Assembly: GCA_028289405.1 (NCBI GenBank)
Contig: JANQPP010000150.1
Coordinates: 1 to 42,421 of the forward strand
From: Pirellulales bacterium
Lineage (GTDB): Bacteria; Planctomycetota; Planctomycetia; Pirellulales; JANQPP01
DNA length: 42,421 nt
Direction: 5' to 3'
In this document: piece by piece, positions 17,697-25,967 of the stretch
Layout: every line of letters starts with the position of its first letter
Position numbering within the stretch: the first letter of the stretch is position 1
Made by a program: the position numbers and the translations under genes
Notes under the pieces: generated by a model
Told to the model about the DNA's origin: nothing
Database searches by the model: none
Seen by the model: the letters and a program-made list of their open reading frames with translations, nothing else

Positions 17697-19583
17697 ATGC
17701 GTCGTTCAGTTTTTGCTCATGGCTTCCTCGATTCATCATGTGGCTTGCATCTACCCAGAACTGCGGTACGCCTGACCGGCCTATTACTCTGTCTGACCGT
17801 GTTGCCCGTTTCCTCCATCGCCCGGGCGGAAGTGGAAGTGAGTGGTGAATTACGGCTGTGGCACAAGGTGACTCTCACCGTGGACGGCCCGGAAACGAGC
17901 GAAACGGCGGAGCCGAACCCCTTTCGCGATTACCGCATGACGGTCCGCTTTCACCATCCCGATTCGGGCACGGAACTCATGGTGCCCGGTTACTTCGCTG
18001 CCGACGGCCAGGCGGCGGAAACTTCGGCCAAATCGGGAAACAAGTGGCGAGCCCATTTCTCCCCGCCCAAGCCGGGCACCTGGACCTATCGCGTGTCGCT
18101 CCGGCAGGGAAAGGACCTCGCGGTGAACCTGGACGATCATGCCGGCACGCCTGTTGAAGGAGATGGTACCGAAGGCCAGTTCGACGTCGGTCCCAGCGAC
18201 AAGACGGGACGCGATTTTCGCGCCCAGGGCCGGCTCGACTATGTCGGCGAACATTACCTGCGGCACGCCGGCAGCAAGAAATACTTTCTCAAGGGAGGCG
18301 CCGACAGCCCGGAAAACTTTCTCGCCTACTCTGACTTCGATGACACCTACGACACCGACAGCAGATTCAATGAAGGCAAATCCGAGGACGGGCTGCGGAT
18401 CCACCATTACGAGCCGCACGTGCAGGATTGGCGGGAAGGAGATCCCACTTGGCAAGGCGGCAAAGGCAAAGGGATCCTCGGCGCGCTCAATTATCTAGCA
18501 AGCAAAGGCATGAACAGCGTCTACTTCCTCACCTACAACATCGACGGTGGTGACGGCAAGGATGTCTGGATGTGGACCGATCCCCAGACCCGCGACCGCT
18601 ACGATTGCAGCAAGCTCGACCAATGGGAAATCGTCTTCTCGCACATGGACCAGCTTGGCATCCTGCTGCACGTGATCACGCAAGAAACCGAGAACGACCG
18701 CAAGCTGGGGGGCAGCCCCGGCTTGAATCCCGAACGGAAGCTGTACTACCGCGAGCTCTGCGCGCGGTTCGCCCACCATCCGGCCATCGTCTGGAACCAA
18801 GGGGAGGAGAACAACACCAGTGACGAAGAACGTCTGGCCATCTCTGCCTACATCCGGTCGCTGGACGCCTACGACCATCCCATCACCGTGCATACGCACA
18901 ATAACAAAGCGCCGGGCTACTACGATGGCTTGCTCGGACTGCCTGGTTTCGAGGCCGCTTCCATTCAAAGCAAGATGCAGACGTATCATCCGGTCGCCAT
19001 CGAAATGCGCCGCCGCACCGCCGAGGCGGGTCGCCGTTGGGCCATCTTCGGGGATGAGCAAGCGTCGGCACAGGTCGGCGTGATGCCCGACGCCGATGAT
19101 CCCGATCACGACATTCCCCGCGTGCAGGCGCTATGGGGCAATCTGTTGGGAGGCGGCAGCGGCTGCGAATGGTACTTCGGTTACAGCTACCCGCACATGG
19201 ACCTCAACTGCGAGGACTGGCGGTCCCGCGACCGTATGTGGGACCAGACGCGGCACGCCTTGGAATTTTTCCACCGCTACCTCCCCTTCTGGTGGATGGA
19301 ACCGCTGACCGACGCCACCACGGGCGACGCGCCGGCGCGGGTCTTCGCCGCGAAGGACGAGATTTACGTCGTGCAATTGGTCGAAGGGGGCACCACGCAG
19401 CTTCATGTGGGAGAGGGAAAATACGGCGTGCAGTGGTACGACCCTCGGCAGGGAGGAGAACTGCTCACCGGCGATGTCACGGAAATCGCAGGTCCCGGTC
19501 CGCAAGGCATCGGACATCCGCCCCACGAGCAAGACAAAGACTGGATCGCCCTGGTACGGCGTCTCCCATTGAGGAAGCGTTGA
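17697..19583 (+). CDS. Secreted DUF5060 glycoside-hydrolase-like protein
   Basis: A 628-residue exported protein. ATG 17697 (MRRSVF) is preferred over ATG 17661; both lack a clear ribosome site. A signal sequence (LTGLLLCLTVLPVSSIARAE) ends near residue 44. Then comes a DUF5060 immunoglobulin-like domain (LRLWHKVTLTVDGP, FRDYRMTVRFHHPDSG, KPGTWTYRVSL) to about 165, followed by a TIM-barrel-like domain with KKYFLKGGADSPENFLAYSDFD, WNQGEEN at 366-372 and FGDEQ at 451-455, Glu residues placed as in an acid/base and nucleophile pair. The end has the GVQWYDPRQGGELL strand typical of a putative collagen-binding C-terminal domain. Related proteins act on plant or algal polysaccharides, but this subgroup's substrate is unknown. 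Confidence 0.85.
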   Translation: MRRSVFAHGFLDSSCGLHLPRTAVRLTGLLLCLTVLPVSSIARAEVEVSGELRLWHKVTLTVDGPETSETAEPNPFRDYRMTVRFHHPDSGTELMVPGYFAADGQAAETSAKSGNKWRAHFSPPKPGTWTYRVSLRQGKDLAVNLDDHAGTPVEGDGTEGQFDVGPSDKTGRDFRAQGRLDYVGEHYLRHAGSKKYFLKGGADSPENFLAYSDFDDTYDTDSRFNEGKSEDGLRIHHYEPHVQDWREGDPTWQGGKGKGILGALNYLASKGMNSVYFLTYNIDGGDGKDVWMWTDPQTRDRYDCSKLDQWEIVFSHMDQLGILLHVITQETENDRKLGGSPGLNPERKLYYRELCARFAHHPAIVWNQGEENNTSDEERLAISAYIRSLDAYDHPITVHTHNNKAPGYYDGLLGLPGFEAASIQSKMQTYHPVAIEMRRRTAEAGRRWAIFGDEQASAQVGVMPDADDPDHDIPRVQALWGNLLGGGSGCEWYFGYSYPHMDLNCEDWRSRDRMWDQTRHALEFFHRYLPFWWMEPLTDATTGDAPARVFAAKDEIYVVQLVEGGTTQLHVGEGKYGVQWYDPRQGGELLTGDVTEIAGPGPQGIGHPPHEQDKDWIALVRRLPLRKR

Positions 19584-19615
19584 GATGCGTGGCTAATCGC
19601 AGTTTCCGGATGAAC

Positions 19616-19704
19616 TTGTGTGTGTCGCAAGGATATGTAGCTTCTATGGCGCCTAAATCACGAGTCCCAGCAACGAAAATGCCGTTAGACTTAACCGAGA
19701 CGCC
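19616..19704 (+). repeat. Dispersed ~90 bp element, copy C (decayed)
   Basis: Shares with 21262-21354, in the same orientation, GTGTCGCA, TGGCG, TAAATCA-GAGTCC and CGAAAA-TGCCG in the same order and spacing. Most differences are G-to-A or C-to-T. It lies 3' of the sigma factor gene; copy B lies at its 5' end, so the gene is bracketed by direct repeats. Confidence 0.55.
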
Positions 19705-19783
19705 CTCCAGCGAATAGTGCTGCCTAATCTCAGGCCGCCACGTCGCCGGCGTGAAACCCAGCAGCGGGACCGAAAACACGGCA

Positions 19784-21259
19784 TCAATTGTCATCAGGGA
19801 AAGGGCCTTCCGACGAATCGAGAGTGGGCCATGGAAAACTCCGGAATTCCACCTGAGTGCCGCTCATGACGGAAGCCCATGTCTCCAGATAAATGCGGAC
19901 ATGAGCCGCGCTGGTCCCCTCGACCATCCCCGGCCATTCCTGAAGCACGCCGCCCGTCGCGGCCGGGTTGGCACAGTCACCCGAGTTGGCACAGTCACCG
20001 AGGTACATATGCAGGGCCGCGCGGTAGCGGGGCTCCTCGCAAACCGAGAAGCGGACAGCAACGCCGCCAACGACCTTGTGGGCCAGTTCGCGCAACTGGG
20101 ACTCCACCTCCCGCAACTCCAAGGGACGAGTCTCCATCCAGCTAAGGTCGATCACGTCACTCAATTTGGCGTTACTATCGGGCTGGCTCTTCGCGGTTTT
20201 CCGTGAGATCGACTTCCGTAGGAGCGTTCCCACGTCCTGGAGATGGCCTTGTTCGTCAACAATCACGAGTCCGCTCGTAAGCCGCAGGTAGGAACCGGAA
20301 CGTCCTTCGACAAAGCCGGGAGCCAGTAGACACTCTTTCTCCGGCGGGCCATCGGGACCGAATCGATCCGTCATGAAATCCACGATCCGCTCCGGCGGTA
20401 TCTCCCAGCGTTGGAAACGCGGGAGTGCCTCAATGATTCCTTGGGCCGCTCGCCCGACCGCGTGATTTGGATCGGCGGTCCGTGCCGACGGGCGGCCATG
20501 CTCTTGCAAGGCTTGGTGGATCCGTCCCCGGGTTTCTTCCTTCTTCTTGCCGGTGAACTGTGAAGCGAACAGGGCCTTGTATAGCTTTTGCACCAGATCA
20601 TGGGGAACAGGGCGCAGTTGCATGGCCTCCTGGGCCAACTCGACGAACATGGTCTTATCGGCACCCTCGGTAAGCATGGCATCGATACGTTTGGCAAGGC
20701 GCACGCAATCGGAATTCATCGGCTTTCTCCCATGCAAAATGGCGGTACAGGAGTCCTTCAGCCGTCCCCGCCCCTCGTGCAGGCGGCGTTTGAAGGTTCC
20801 CGTCGGGATGCCCAAAAAGTGAGCCGCCTCCGCCACGGGATATCCTTCGAAATAGTGAAGCGAAATGGCTTCTCGAAGCCTTCCGGGCAGACCGCCGACG
20901 GCTTCCCGAACAAGGGAGGCAAGCTCGCGATGTTCGATTTGGCTCAGGGACGACACCTCCTCGGGAAAAGTGGTCAAATCCTCCCAGTTGGCATGTCGAG
21001 GACGCTGGCGTCGTGCCGCCCTCACGACGATGGTACGCAGCCATGGCGCCAAGCGTTCCGGGTTCTTGAGCTTCTGAAGGCTCACGAACGCCGCGTGGAG
21101 GCCCTCGGCGGCGGCGTCTTCCGCGGCGGCGAAATCGGCGGTAATCCCGTATGCCACCGCCCGTGCTGCTCTCCAGTAACGCCGGTAGAGTTCGGCGGCC
21201 GCTTCCGGATTGCCTTGTTTCGCGCTTTCCACCAACTGACGGTCAGTTTGCTCTTTCAT
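19784..21259 (-). CDS. ECF-type RNA polymerase sigma factor with long C-terminal extension
   Basis: A 491-residue protein. The first 175 residues are an extracytoplasmic-function sigma factor: region 2 (ELYRRYWRAARAVAYGI, AEDAAAEGLHAAFVSLQKLKNPERLAPWLRTIVVRAARR) and region 4 with a helix-turn-helix (LPGRLREAISLHYFEGYPVAEAAHFLGIPTGTFKRRLHEGRGRLK). The remaining 315 residues are soluble and unrecognised, with segments such as VGGVAVRFSVCEEP near the end. Planctomycetes have many ECF factors whose C-terminal extension replaces a separate anti-sigma factor, so this part may sense or hold the factor inactive. No anti-sigma gene adjoins. An 18 bp tandem duplication gives GDCANS-GDCANP near residue 425. 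The start codon lies 2 bases from copy B of a dispersed repeat. Confidence 0.88.
   Translation of the reverse strand: MKEQTDRQLVESAKQGNPEAAAELYRRYWRAARAVAYGITADFAAAEDAAAEGLHAAFVSLQKLKNPERLAPWLRTIVVRAARRQRPRHANWEDLTTFPEEVSSLSQIEHRELASLVREAVGGLPGRLREAISLHYFEGYPVAEAAHFLGIPTGTFKRRLHEGRGRLKDSCTAILHGRKPMNSDCVRLAKRIDAMLTEGADKTMFVELAQEAMQLRPVPHDLVQKLYKALFASQFTGKKKEETRGRIHQALQEHGRPSARTADPNHAVGRAAQGIIEALPRFQRWEIPPERIVDFMTDRFGPDGPPEKECLLAPGFVEGRSGSYLRLTSGLVIVDEQGHLQDVGTLLRKSISRKTAKSQPDSNAKLSDVIDLSWMETRPLELREVESQLRELAHKVVGGVAVRFSVCEEPRYRAALHMYLGDCANSGDCANPAATGGVLQEWPGMVEGTSAAHVRIYLETWASVMSGTQVEFRSFPWPTLDSSEGPFPDDN
19967..20002. repeat. 18 bp tandem duplication inside the sigma factor gene
   Basis: GTTGGCACAGTCACC occurs at 19967 and again at 19985, in frame, giving two six-residue units (GDCANS, GDCANP on the minus strand). 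In-frame slippage of this kind changes length without breaking the protein. Confidence 0.8.
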
Positions 21260-21758
21260 GCTAGTGCGTGTCGCACGGACGTGTGGCGTCCGTGGCGTTG
21301 TAAATCATGAGTCCAGACAGCGAAAAATGCCGCCACAATGAGCCAAAACGCGTTCTAGATATCAGTGGAGAAACTGCGGACGAAGGTTCGGCATTTCTGA
21401 GCAACGATTTTCCATGCTATTCGAATGGGATCGTCGCCTACTGCCCGTTCGGGTTTCAAATGCCCGACGCCATCCTCTCCACAAGATCGGGCGCTCCGGG
21501 CTTGCCGGATCCTTGGGATTGCAACCCGCACCCGTTCCCTGCCACGCAAGCGGCCAGCGGATTGGGAAACGCGGACACCAACGAAGTCTTGAAAATTCAG
21601 CAAGTCGCCTGGACAATTGGTTACGCTTCGATATAGCCAGTCAGCTAGATTGCCTTTTAAATAGAAGTTGTTGGTAATTAATTCTATCGTCGATATCTTT
21701 TCCATTTTTGGGTGGTCGTCAGTAAAAGACCTCGCCCGCAACGTTGCGAAAGTAAATC
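21260..21758. other. Intergenic 499 bp; one doubtful ORF
   Basis: After copy B of the repeat, about 400 bp remain with no recognised feature. A 109-codon plus-strand frame (21307-21636) begins inside the repeat, has no ribosome site and no familiar residues, so I do not call it a gene. The region around 21640-21720 is AT-rich and probably carries the promoter of the following gene. Confidence 0.45.
21262..21354 (+). repeat. Dispersed ~90 bp element, copy B
   Basis: Reverse complement of copy A over 21262-21305 (37 of 44 identical), extending to about 21354; direct-orientation relative of copy C. It includes the hairpin CGGACG-TGTGG-CGTCCG and ends 2 bases from the sigma factor start codon, so it would form the whole proximal 5' leader of that gene. 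Confidence 0.7.
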
Positions 21759-22553
21759 GTGTTCGAAGTTTCCATAGAACAAATCACACTCGATGGATTG
21801 CGAGCAATCGCTCGCCGTCATGGGATTTCCATTGACGGGAAAGACAAAGAACAACTCATCGATGAGATAGAAGTGGCTCGATTTACGGGCAAAGCACCAG
21901 GGAATTGGCCACGGATGGCTATTGTGTTGTCCGTTGTGAGCGTGATTGTCGCAAGCGCTGCGGCCATCGCGAACTGGTGGGAAGCCTCTGCCACAGTGGG
22001 TCTATTGAAAACAGAGATCGCAAAGAACAATTACGAAAACGCGCGAATCGCGATAGAGGAATGGCAAGAGCTGGTCGTTTTTTCGATCATCGAAAAGGGA
22101 TTTAGGGAAAACAAATTCCAATCGGGTCTAGGTTTTGACGCGATCAAAAGTGAATATCTCGATGAGGCAAAGACCGTCAAGGAAGTTGAACTCGGGGAAG
22201 ATGACATTCAACCAACGACTTTGCGAAGAATCCTCCTACGTTTGATTCGTAATCAAGTTGTATTCAAGACAGACGCAGATGGGTATGTAGTAAATCGCTC
22301 CGAACTGTTGGATGGATTTGGACGGTTGAATCAGACTAGGCGAGCAAGCTACGACATCGTCTATATTCTTGCAACTGAGAGTGGCAAATTCAACGATCAA
22401 AAACTTCAGACGCGAATCATTGAAAAATTCCAATTGACTCCGCAAGAATACAGATACCTAGTTAATCAGATGATTGCGAATGGTTACGTCGTGCGCGATA
22501 GCGCTGGTTTTTTGCATAGCGCGTCCACGCAACCTAGTAGCGCATCGGATTGA
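21759..22553 (+). CDS. Single-span membrane protein with SAP-like N-terminus
   Basis: A 264-residue protein of unknown function. The start is GTG 21759; an in-frame stop lies two codons upstream and GAAAG sits 6-7 bases before it, so this start is well bounded. Residues 8-38 (QITLDGLRAIARRHGISIDGKDKEQLIDEIE) follow the two-helix pattern of SAP domains, which bind nucleic acid. Residues 53-72 are one membrane span (AIVLSVVSVIVASAAAIA). The rest is charged, with two segments that look like helical repeats or winged-helix units at about 165-195 and 200-250 (LQTRIIEKFQLTPQEYRYLVNQMIANGYVVRD). Composition is lower in GC than its neighbours, hinting at transfer. No partner gene is obvious. Confidence 0.7.
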   Translation: MFEVSIEQITLDGLRAIARRHGISIDGKDKEQLIDEIEVARFTGKAPGNWPRMAIVLSVVSVIVASAAAIANWWEASATVGLLKTEIAKNNYENARIAIEEWQELVVFSIIEKGFRENKFQSGLGFDAIKSEYLDEAKTVKEVELGEDDIQPTTLRRILLRLIRNQVVFKTDADGYVVNRSELLDGFGRLNQTRRASYDIVYILATESGKFNDQKLQTRIIEKFQLTPQEYRYLVNQMIANGYVVRDSAGFLHSASTQPSSASD

Positions 22554-22593
22554 TTGCCAAAAATCAACGCACTTTCAAGCAGGAGATTCTGCC

Positions 22594-23184
22594 ATGCAGA
22601 CGATGAAGATCGTGACACTTGCATCATGGGTAGTTTGTTGTGCCTGGAGCGTCTCCGCGGCGGAGCCGAACAGCGTGGAAGAGGAACTGCGTGGACTGAA
22701 GGCACAAATCAAGCAACTCGAACAGCGCATTCGCGAACTCGAAGGCAAAAAGCAAGACGACAAACCCGCCAAAACCGTATCGTTGGCGGAAGCGGTGGAG
22801 CAATTCAATTCGCGGGCGTTGATGGATCCCATCGGCAAAACGCAACCGCCGCTGACGGAGGAAGAGGTGATTGCCGCCATTCGCTGGGCCGATCACGAGG
22901 ATTTCCCCGTCACTTCGCATGAGTTTGCCGCATACAAAAAAATCGCGGAGACGAAGAAGTTGCCGCCGGGCGCGGAATTGGAGGTGATCAGCCGCTTTGT
23001 CCCGAATGACGAATACGAATTCAAGGCGTGGTCGGTCCGCCTGCGGATGCCTCGGTCGTCGGGCCACGGTTCGTATGCCTATTCCATCCGGCAACGCTGG
23101 ATCTCGTCGACACCTTGGATAACTTTCGTGAAAGCCTTCAAACAGAGCCAGAATTTCAGCTTTCATATCGGTTTGACTCGCTGA
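22594..23184 (+). CDS. Small secreted coiled-coil protein, planctomycete hypothetical family
   Basis: A 196-residue protein, ATG 22594 with AGGAG 7-9 bases upstream; this start also gives a clean signal peptide (MKIVTLASWVVCCAWSVSA). It is followed by a short coiled coil at about 27-55 (ELRGLKAQIKQLEQRIRELEGK) and then a segment TEEEVIAAIRWADHEDFP, LPPGAELEVISRFVPNDEYEFKAWSVRLRM, YAYSIRQRWISS, which I recognise as a pattern recurring in planctomycete hypothetical proteins. Those usually end soon after the ISS motif; here about 25 extra residues (TPWITFVKAFKQSQ...) follow and may reflect a recent frame change or rearrangement at the 3' end. No known function. Confidence 0.7.
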   Translation: MQTMKIVTLASWVVCCAWSVSAAEPNSVEEELRGLKAQIKQLEQRIRELEGKKQDDKPAKTVSLAEAVEQFNSRALMDPIGKTQPPLTEEEVIAAIRWADHEDFPVTSHEFAAYKKIAETKKLPPGAELEVISRFVPNDEYEFKAWSVRLRMPRSSGHGSYAYSIRQRWISSTPWITFVKAFKQSQNFSFHIGLTR

Positions 23185-23686
23185 AGCTTTGTTCAGGTCG
23201 AGGTATGAGCGGGGGACGACCTTGTCCGTCATTTTGGCCGGCAGCGCGATCACACGCATGCCCCGCCTTCCGCCTTGATCCCCGCCCGCCGCGTCAGCGA
23301 GGCCGAACGTTCAACGATTCCCAACCCGAAGTGTCAACGAGGGGGAATACACGTCAAATTACCTCGCCCCGCGTCCGGCGGAAGGCGCGTGCCGCTCAAC
23401 TGCTCGCACGGTTTGCGTGATGCATCGAGTGGCGACGCCGTGTTATTCCTCGCTCACGATTCGGGTTTCGATTTTGCTGCAACCCATCCCTCGCGGACGC
23501 TGCGGTAGTCACGAGCATTCCAGGCAATCCCCGCAATCCTCAAGGTCGCTACATTCGGAACCGATATAGACATCCGGGGAGCGGGTGTCGGAATATGGCA
23601 ATATGTCGCCGCCATCCACCCTATTGGCGTAATTTGCCAGGCCGCGTATGCCGGCTGGCAAGGCAATGTGGGGGGGATGACGGCTC
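23185..23686. other. Intergenic 502 bp with degraded planctomycete repeat
   Basis: No gene is convincing here. At about 23278-23350 one frame reads PARRVSEAERS...NPKCQRGG, a peptide that recurs in spurious planctomycete ORFs because a dispersed DNA repeat encodes it. I read this as a decayed copy of that repeat. Seven G (23670-23676) lie just before the next gene. Confidence 0.4.
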
Positions 23687-24937
23687 ATGGCTCAAAGCGC
23701 GAATACTCCAGCGGACTCCGTGCCACCCGTGCTCGGCGGGATCCCGAATTTCTCTCCAGCGGAAGCCAACAGCAATCAGCCGGTCGCCGAGAACGCCGCA
23801 CTGGACCAATGGAGTCTCCGCGATGTCTCCGAACCGGCGAAATCCTGGGCGAACCGGTTGAAAAACAGCGGAGCGGGGGTCACTTCCTGGAAACCGTGGG
23901 CCGGCGGCGCGGTCGCGCTCACCTGCCTGTTCCTGTTTGCCGTTTGGCCGAAGAGTGAGGCGCCGGCACCCGATGCAGCCACAAGCCTCGCGGAGAATTC
24001 CCCCCCCCGTCCCCCCGCCCATGCGGCGGCGGGGTCAGCCTCTCTCCGGAAATCCACGTCACCACCTCCATCGGCAATAAGCCGTGAAGCTTTCTCGGGA
24101 CAGCCGGAAACGGGCATATCTTCCGGGATGACTCGACGTCGAGACGCGACCACGGGCGCGCCGCAATCGCCGGTCTCACAGGCTTCTTGGCCAAAGGCTT
24201 CTCCGACCGGTGAAGCCGGATGGGGATCGGGCGTCATTGCTCCGGAAGCACCTTCGCAAATTTCATCGCATGCGCTGCAAATCGAAACCGTGAAGTTCGC
24301 GCAGAGCGAGCGGGACTCATTGCGGAAGGAACTCGCCAGCTTGGAGCACCAGCGGCAAGTGATGGAACATGCCCGCCACAAAGAATTGGCCGAGGCCCGA
24401 AAAAAGGCAGCGCAGGCGGAAGCCGAGTTTTTCCGCGCCAAATGGCACATGGACCATGCGGAACGGGGACGCCGCAAGGGATACATATCGCAGGCGGGGT
24501 GGGCCATGGCCAAAGCACGGCAGGAGCAGGCCCGCGTGGATTGGGAAACCGCTCACAACACCCTGAAGCAATGGGAAGCTCGGACCAGCCCGGCGGAATT
24601 GAAGCGGATCGAGCAGCGGCAGGCCGAATTGGGGCAGCGGTTGCAAGCGGCGGAAATCGCCCTGCAACGGGCCACGGTACGTTTGCATGAGATCGCCAAT
24701 TCCCGCTCCAAGCAACGTTTCGCCGCGAAACCGGCACCGCGTGCAAATTCACATTCGCGCGCCGGGCAAAGCGCCGCTTTCCGATCCCAGGAAGCGCCCG
24801 GAAATACGGGGCTCCGCTTGGCGAATCGTCCTGATACACCGCTGGCCCGTCTCCAGGGCAGCATTACACCACTTCAATCCACGGCAAATGACCATGGCGA
24901 CGATCAACGAAGCGTTTCTGAAGGCGTACGGCGTTAA
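23687..24937 (+). CDS. Membrane-anchored coiled-coil protein, polysaccharide-type operon
   Basis: A 416-residue protein, ATG 23687 preceded by a G-rich site (GGGGGGA). An N-terminal cytosolic segment of about 70 residues leads to one membrane span at about 70-88 (GGAVALTCLFLFAVW), a low-complexity Pro/Ser/Ala linker (about 90-195) and a long charged coiled coil at about 198-338 (RDSLRKELASLEHQRQVMEHARHK and onward). The tail is basic and unstructured. Position ahead of a BY-kinase-like gene (50 bp overlap) and an ExeA-like gene recalls the chain-length-determinant slot of polysaccharide loci, but Wzz features (two spans, Pro-rich second span) are absent. A run of nine C lies in the linker (24000-24008). 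Role unknown; a scaffold for the following ATPases is an inference. Confidence 0.7.
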   Translation: MAQSANTPADSVPPVLGGIPNFSPAEANSNQPVAENAALDQWSLRDVSEPAKSWANRLKNSGAGVTSWKPWAGGAVALTCLFLFAVWPKSEAPAPDAATSLAENSPPRPPAHAAAGSASLRKSTSPPPSAISREAFSGQPETGISSGMTRRRDATTGAPQSPVSQASWPKASPTGEAGWGSGVIAPEAPSQISSHALQIETVKFAQSERDSLRKELASLEHQRQVMEHARHKELAEARKKAAQAEAEFFRAKWHMDHAERGRRKGYISQAGWAMAKARQEQARVDWETAHNTLKQWEARTSPAELKRIEQRQAELGQRLQAAEIALQRATVRLHEIANSRSKQRFAAKPAPRANSHSRAGQSAAFRSQEAPGNTGLRLANRPDTPLARLQGSITPLQSTANDHGDDQRSVSEGVRR

Positions 24938-25907
24938 GCCGCCGGAAACGGGATCGACGGAGATAACGGAGGAGCCGGTAAATCCGCCGGCGGAGTCGCC
25001 TCTAACTCCGGAGCAACTGTTCACCCGGCTGGATACGCTCCGCAAAACTGGCGCGCGACAGGCCGCGCCGGAGCCGGATTCGGCTCCGCGTGTACCGCCG
25101 CCCCATTTTGGCGGCACGCGCGCTTCCTCGGCGAACTCTCTGCCGGCTAGTTCGGAGAAAAAAGAGTCTTTGCCTACCGCTATGTCGGGGCAGATGCAGG
25201 AAGAAGCCTCCGCGCAATCAGCGGACTCCTTCCGGCCCATGCTGGAGGTGAGCCGGTTCGCCTGGCCCAAAATCTGCGAGCCGATTTCCCGGGCCTGCGG
25301 GCAGACCTTGGGAGAAATCGCCCTCCAGATGCAGCAGCAGGCGCGGTCCGGAGAGAAAATCGTTGGCGTGGCCGGCACGCGGCGCGGTGAAGGCAGGACG
25401 ACCGTGCTGCTCGCCCTGGCACAACGCCTGGTGAAAGAGGGCGTGCAACTGGTCATCGTGGACGCGGATCTCGAAAAGCCGGACTTGGCTCGCGCGCTGG
25501 GAATCGCTTGCCAAGAAGGCTGGGACGCCGTGCTACGCGGCGATCAACCCTTGATGGAAGTGCTCATCGAATCGCTGCAAGATGGCGCGGCACTCTTGCC
25601 AGCCCGCAAGGTCGAGTCGAAAAAGCCGCCCGCGCTGGATGAGTTCCAGGCGAACATTTCCATGGGCATTCTCAAGGAACACTACGACATCGTGCTCGTG
25701 GATACCGGTCCCATCGCCCCTGAGAGCAGCGGGAAACCGGATTGGTTCACCCACCGGCCCTGGCTCGAAGGCTTGCTGTTGGTGGAGGATGTCCGAGTCG
25801 AACACGCAGCCGAGAGGGAAGCTGTCCTTCGGGCCGTGAAGAAGTCTCCCGTGCGCTGCTGGGGAAGTTTGCGAAATTTCGAACCGAACAGCCAGCCCGC
25901 CGTGTAA
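24888..25907 (+). CDS. CpsD/BY-kinase-like P-loop protein with Arg in Walker A
   Basis: A 339-residue protein beginning inside the preceding gene (ATG 24888; ATG 24894 also possible), so probably translationally coupled. The first 140 residues are a Pro/Ser/Glu-rich region. The rest is a MinD/ParA-type domain as in bacterial tyrosine kinases: Walker A GTRRGEGRTT, in which the invariant P-loop Lys is Arg170; Walker A' LVIVDADLEKPDLA; Walker B DIVLVDTGPIAPES. The tail (SLRNFEPNSQPAV) has no tyrosine cluster, the usual autophosphorylation target. The family controls polymerisation or export of polysaccharide with a chain-length protein. Loss of Lys and Tyr suggests a regulator or pseudokinase rather than an active kinase. 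Confidence 0.8.
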   Translation: MTMATINEAFLKAYGVKPPETGSTEITEEPVNPPAESPLTPEQLFTRLDTLRKTGARQAAPEPDSAPRVPPPHFGGTRASSANSLPASSEKKESLPTAMSGQMQEEASAQSADSFRPMLEVSRFAWPKICEPISRACGQTLGEIALQMQQQARSGEKIVGVAGTRRGEGRTTVLLALAQRLVKEGVQLVIVDADLEKPDLARALGIACQEGWDAVLRGDQPLMEVLIESLQDGAALLPARKVESKKPPALDEFQANISMGILKEHYDIVLVDTGPIAPESSGKPDWFTHRPWLEGLLLVEDVRVEHAAEREAVLRAVKKSPVRCWGSLRNFEPNSQPAV

Positions 25908-25967
25908 TCGGATCAGGGCGGTTTTGAGAATTCATTCATGTTTACATTTAATTTATGAGGCCTTGGG

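Noticed and set aside
21307..21636. 109-codon plus-strand ORF
   Set aside because: It starts within the dispersed repeat, has no ribosome site and no recognisable or amphipathic pattern.
23275..23508. 77-codon ORF starting MIPARRVSEAERS
   Set aside because: The NPKCQRGG-type peptide is the translation of a dispersed repeat common in planctomycete intergenic DNA, not a conserved protein.
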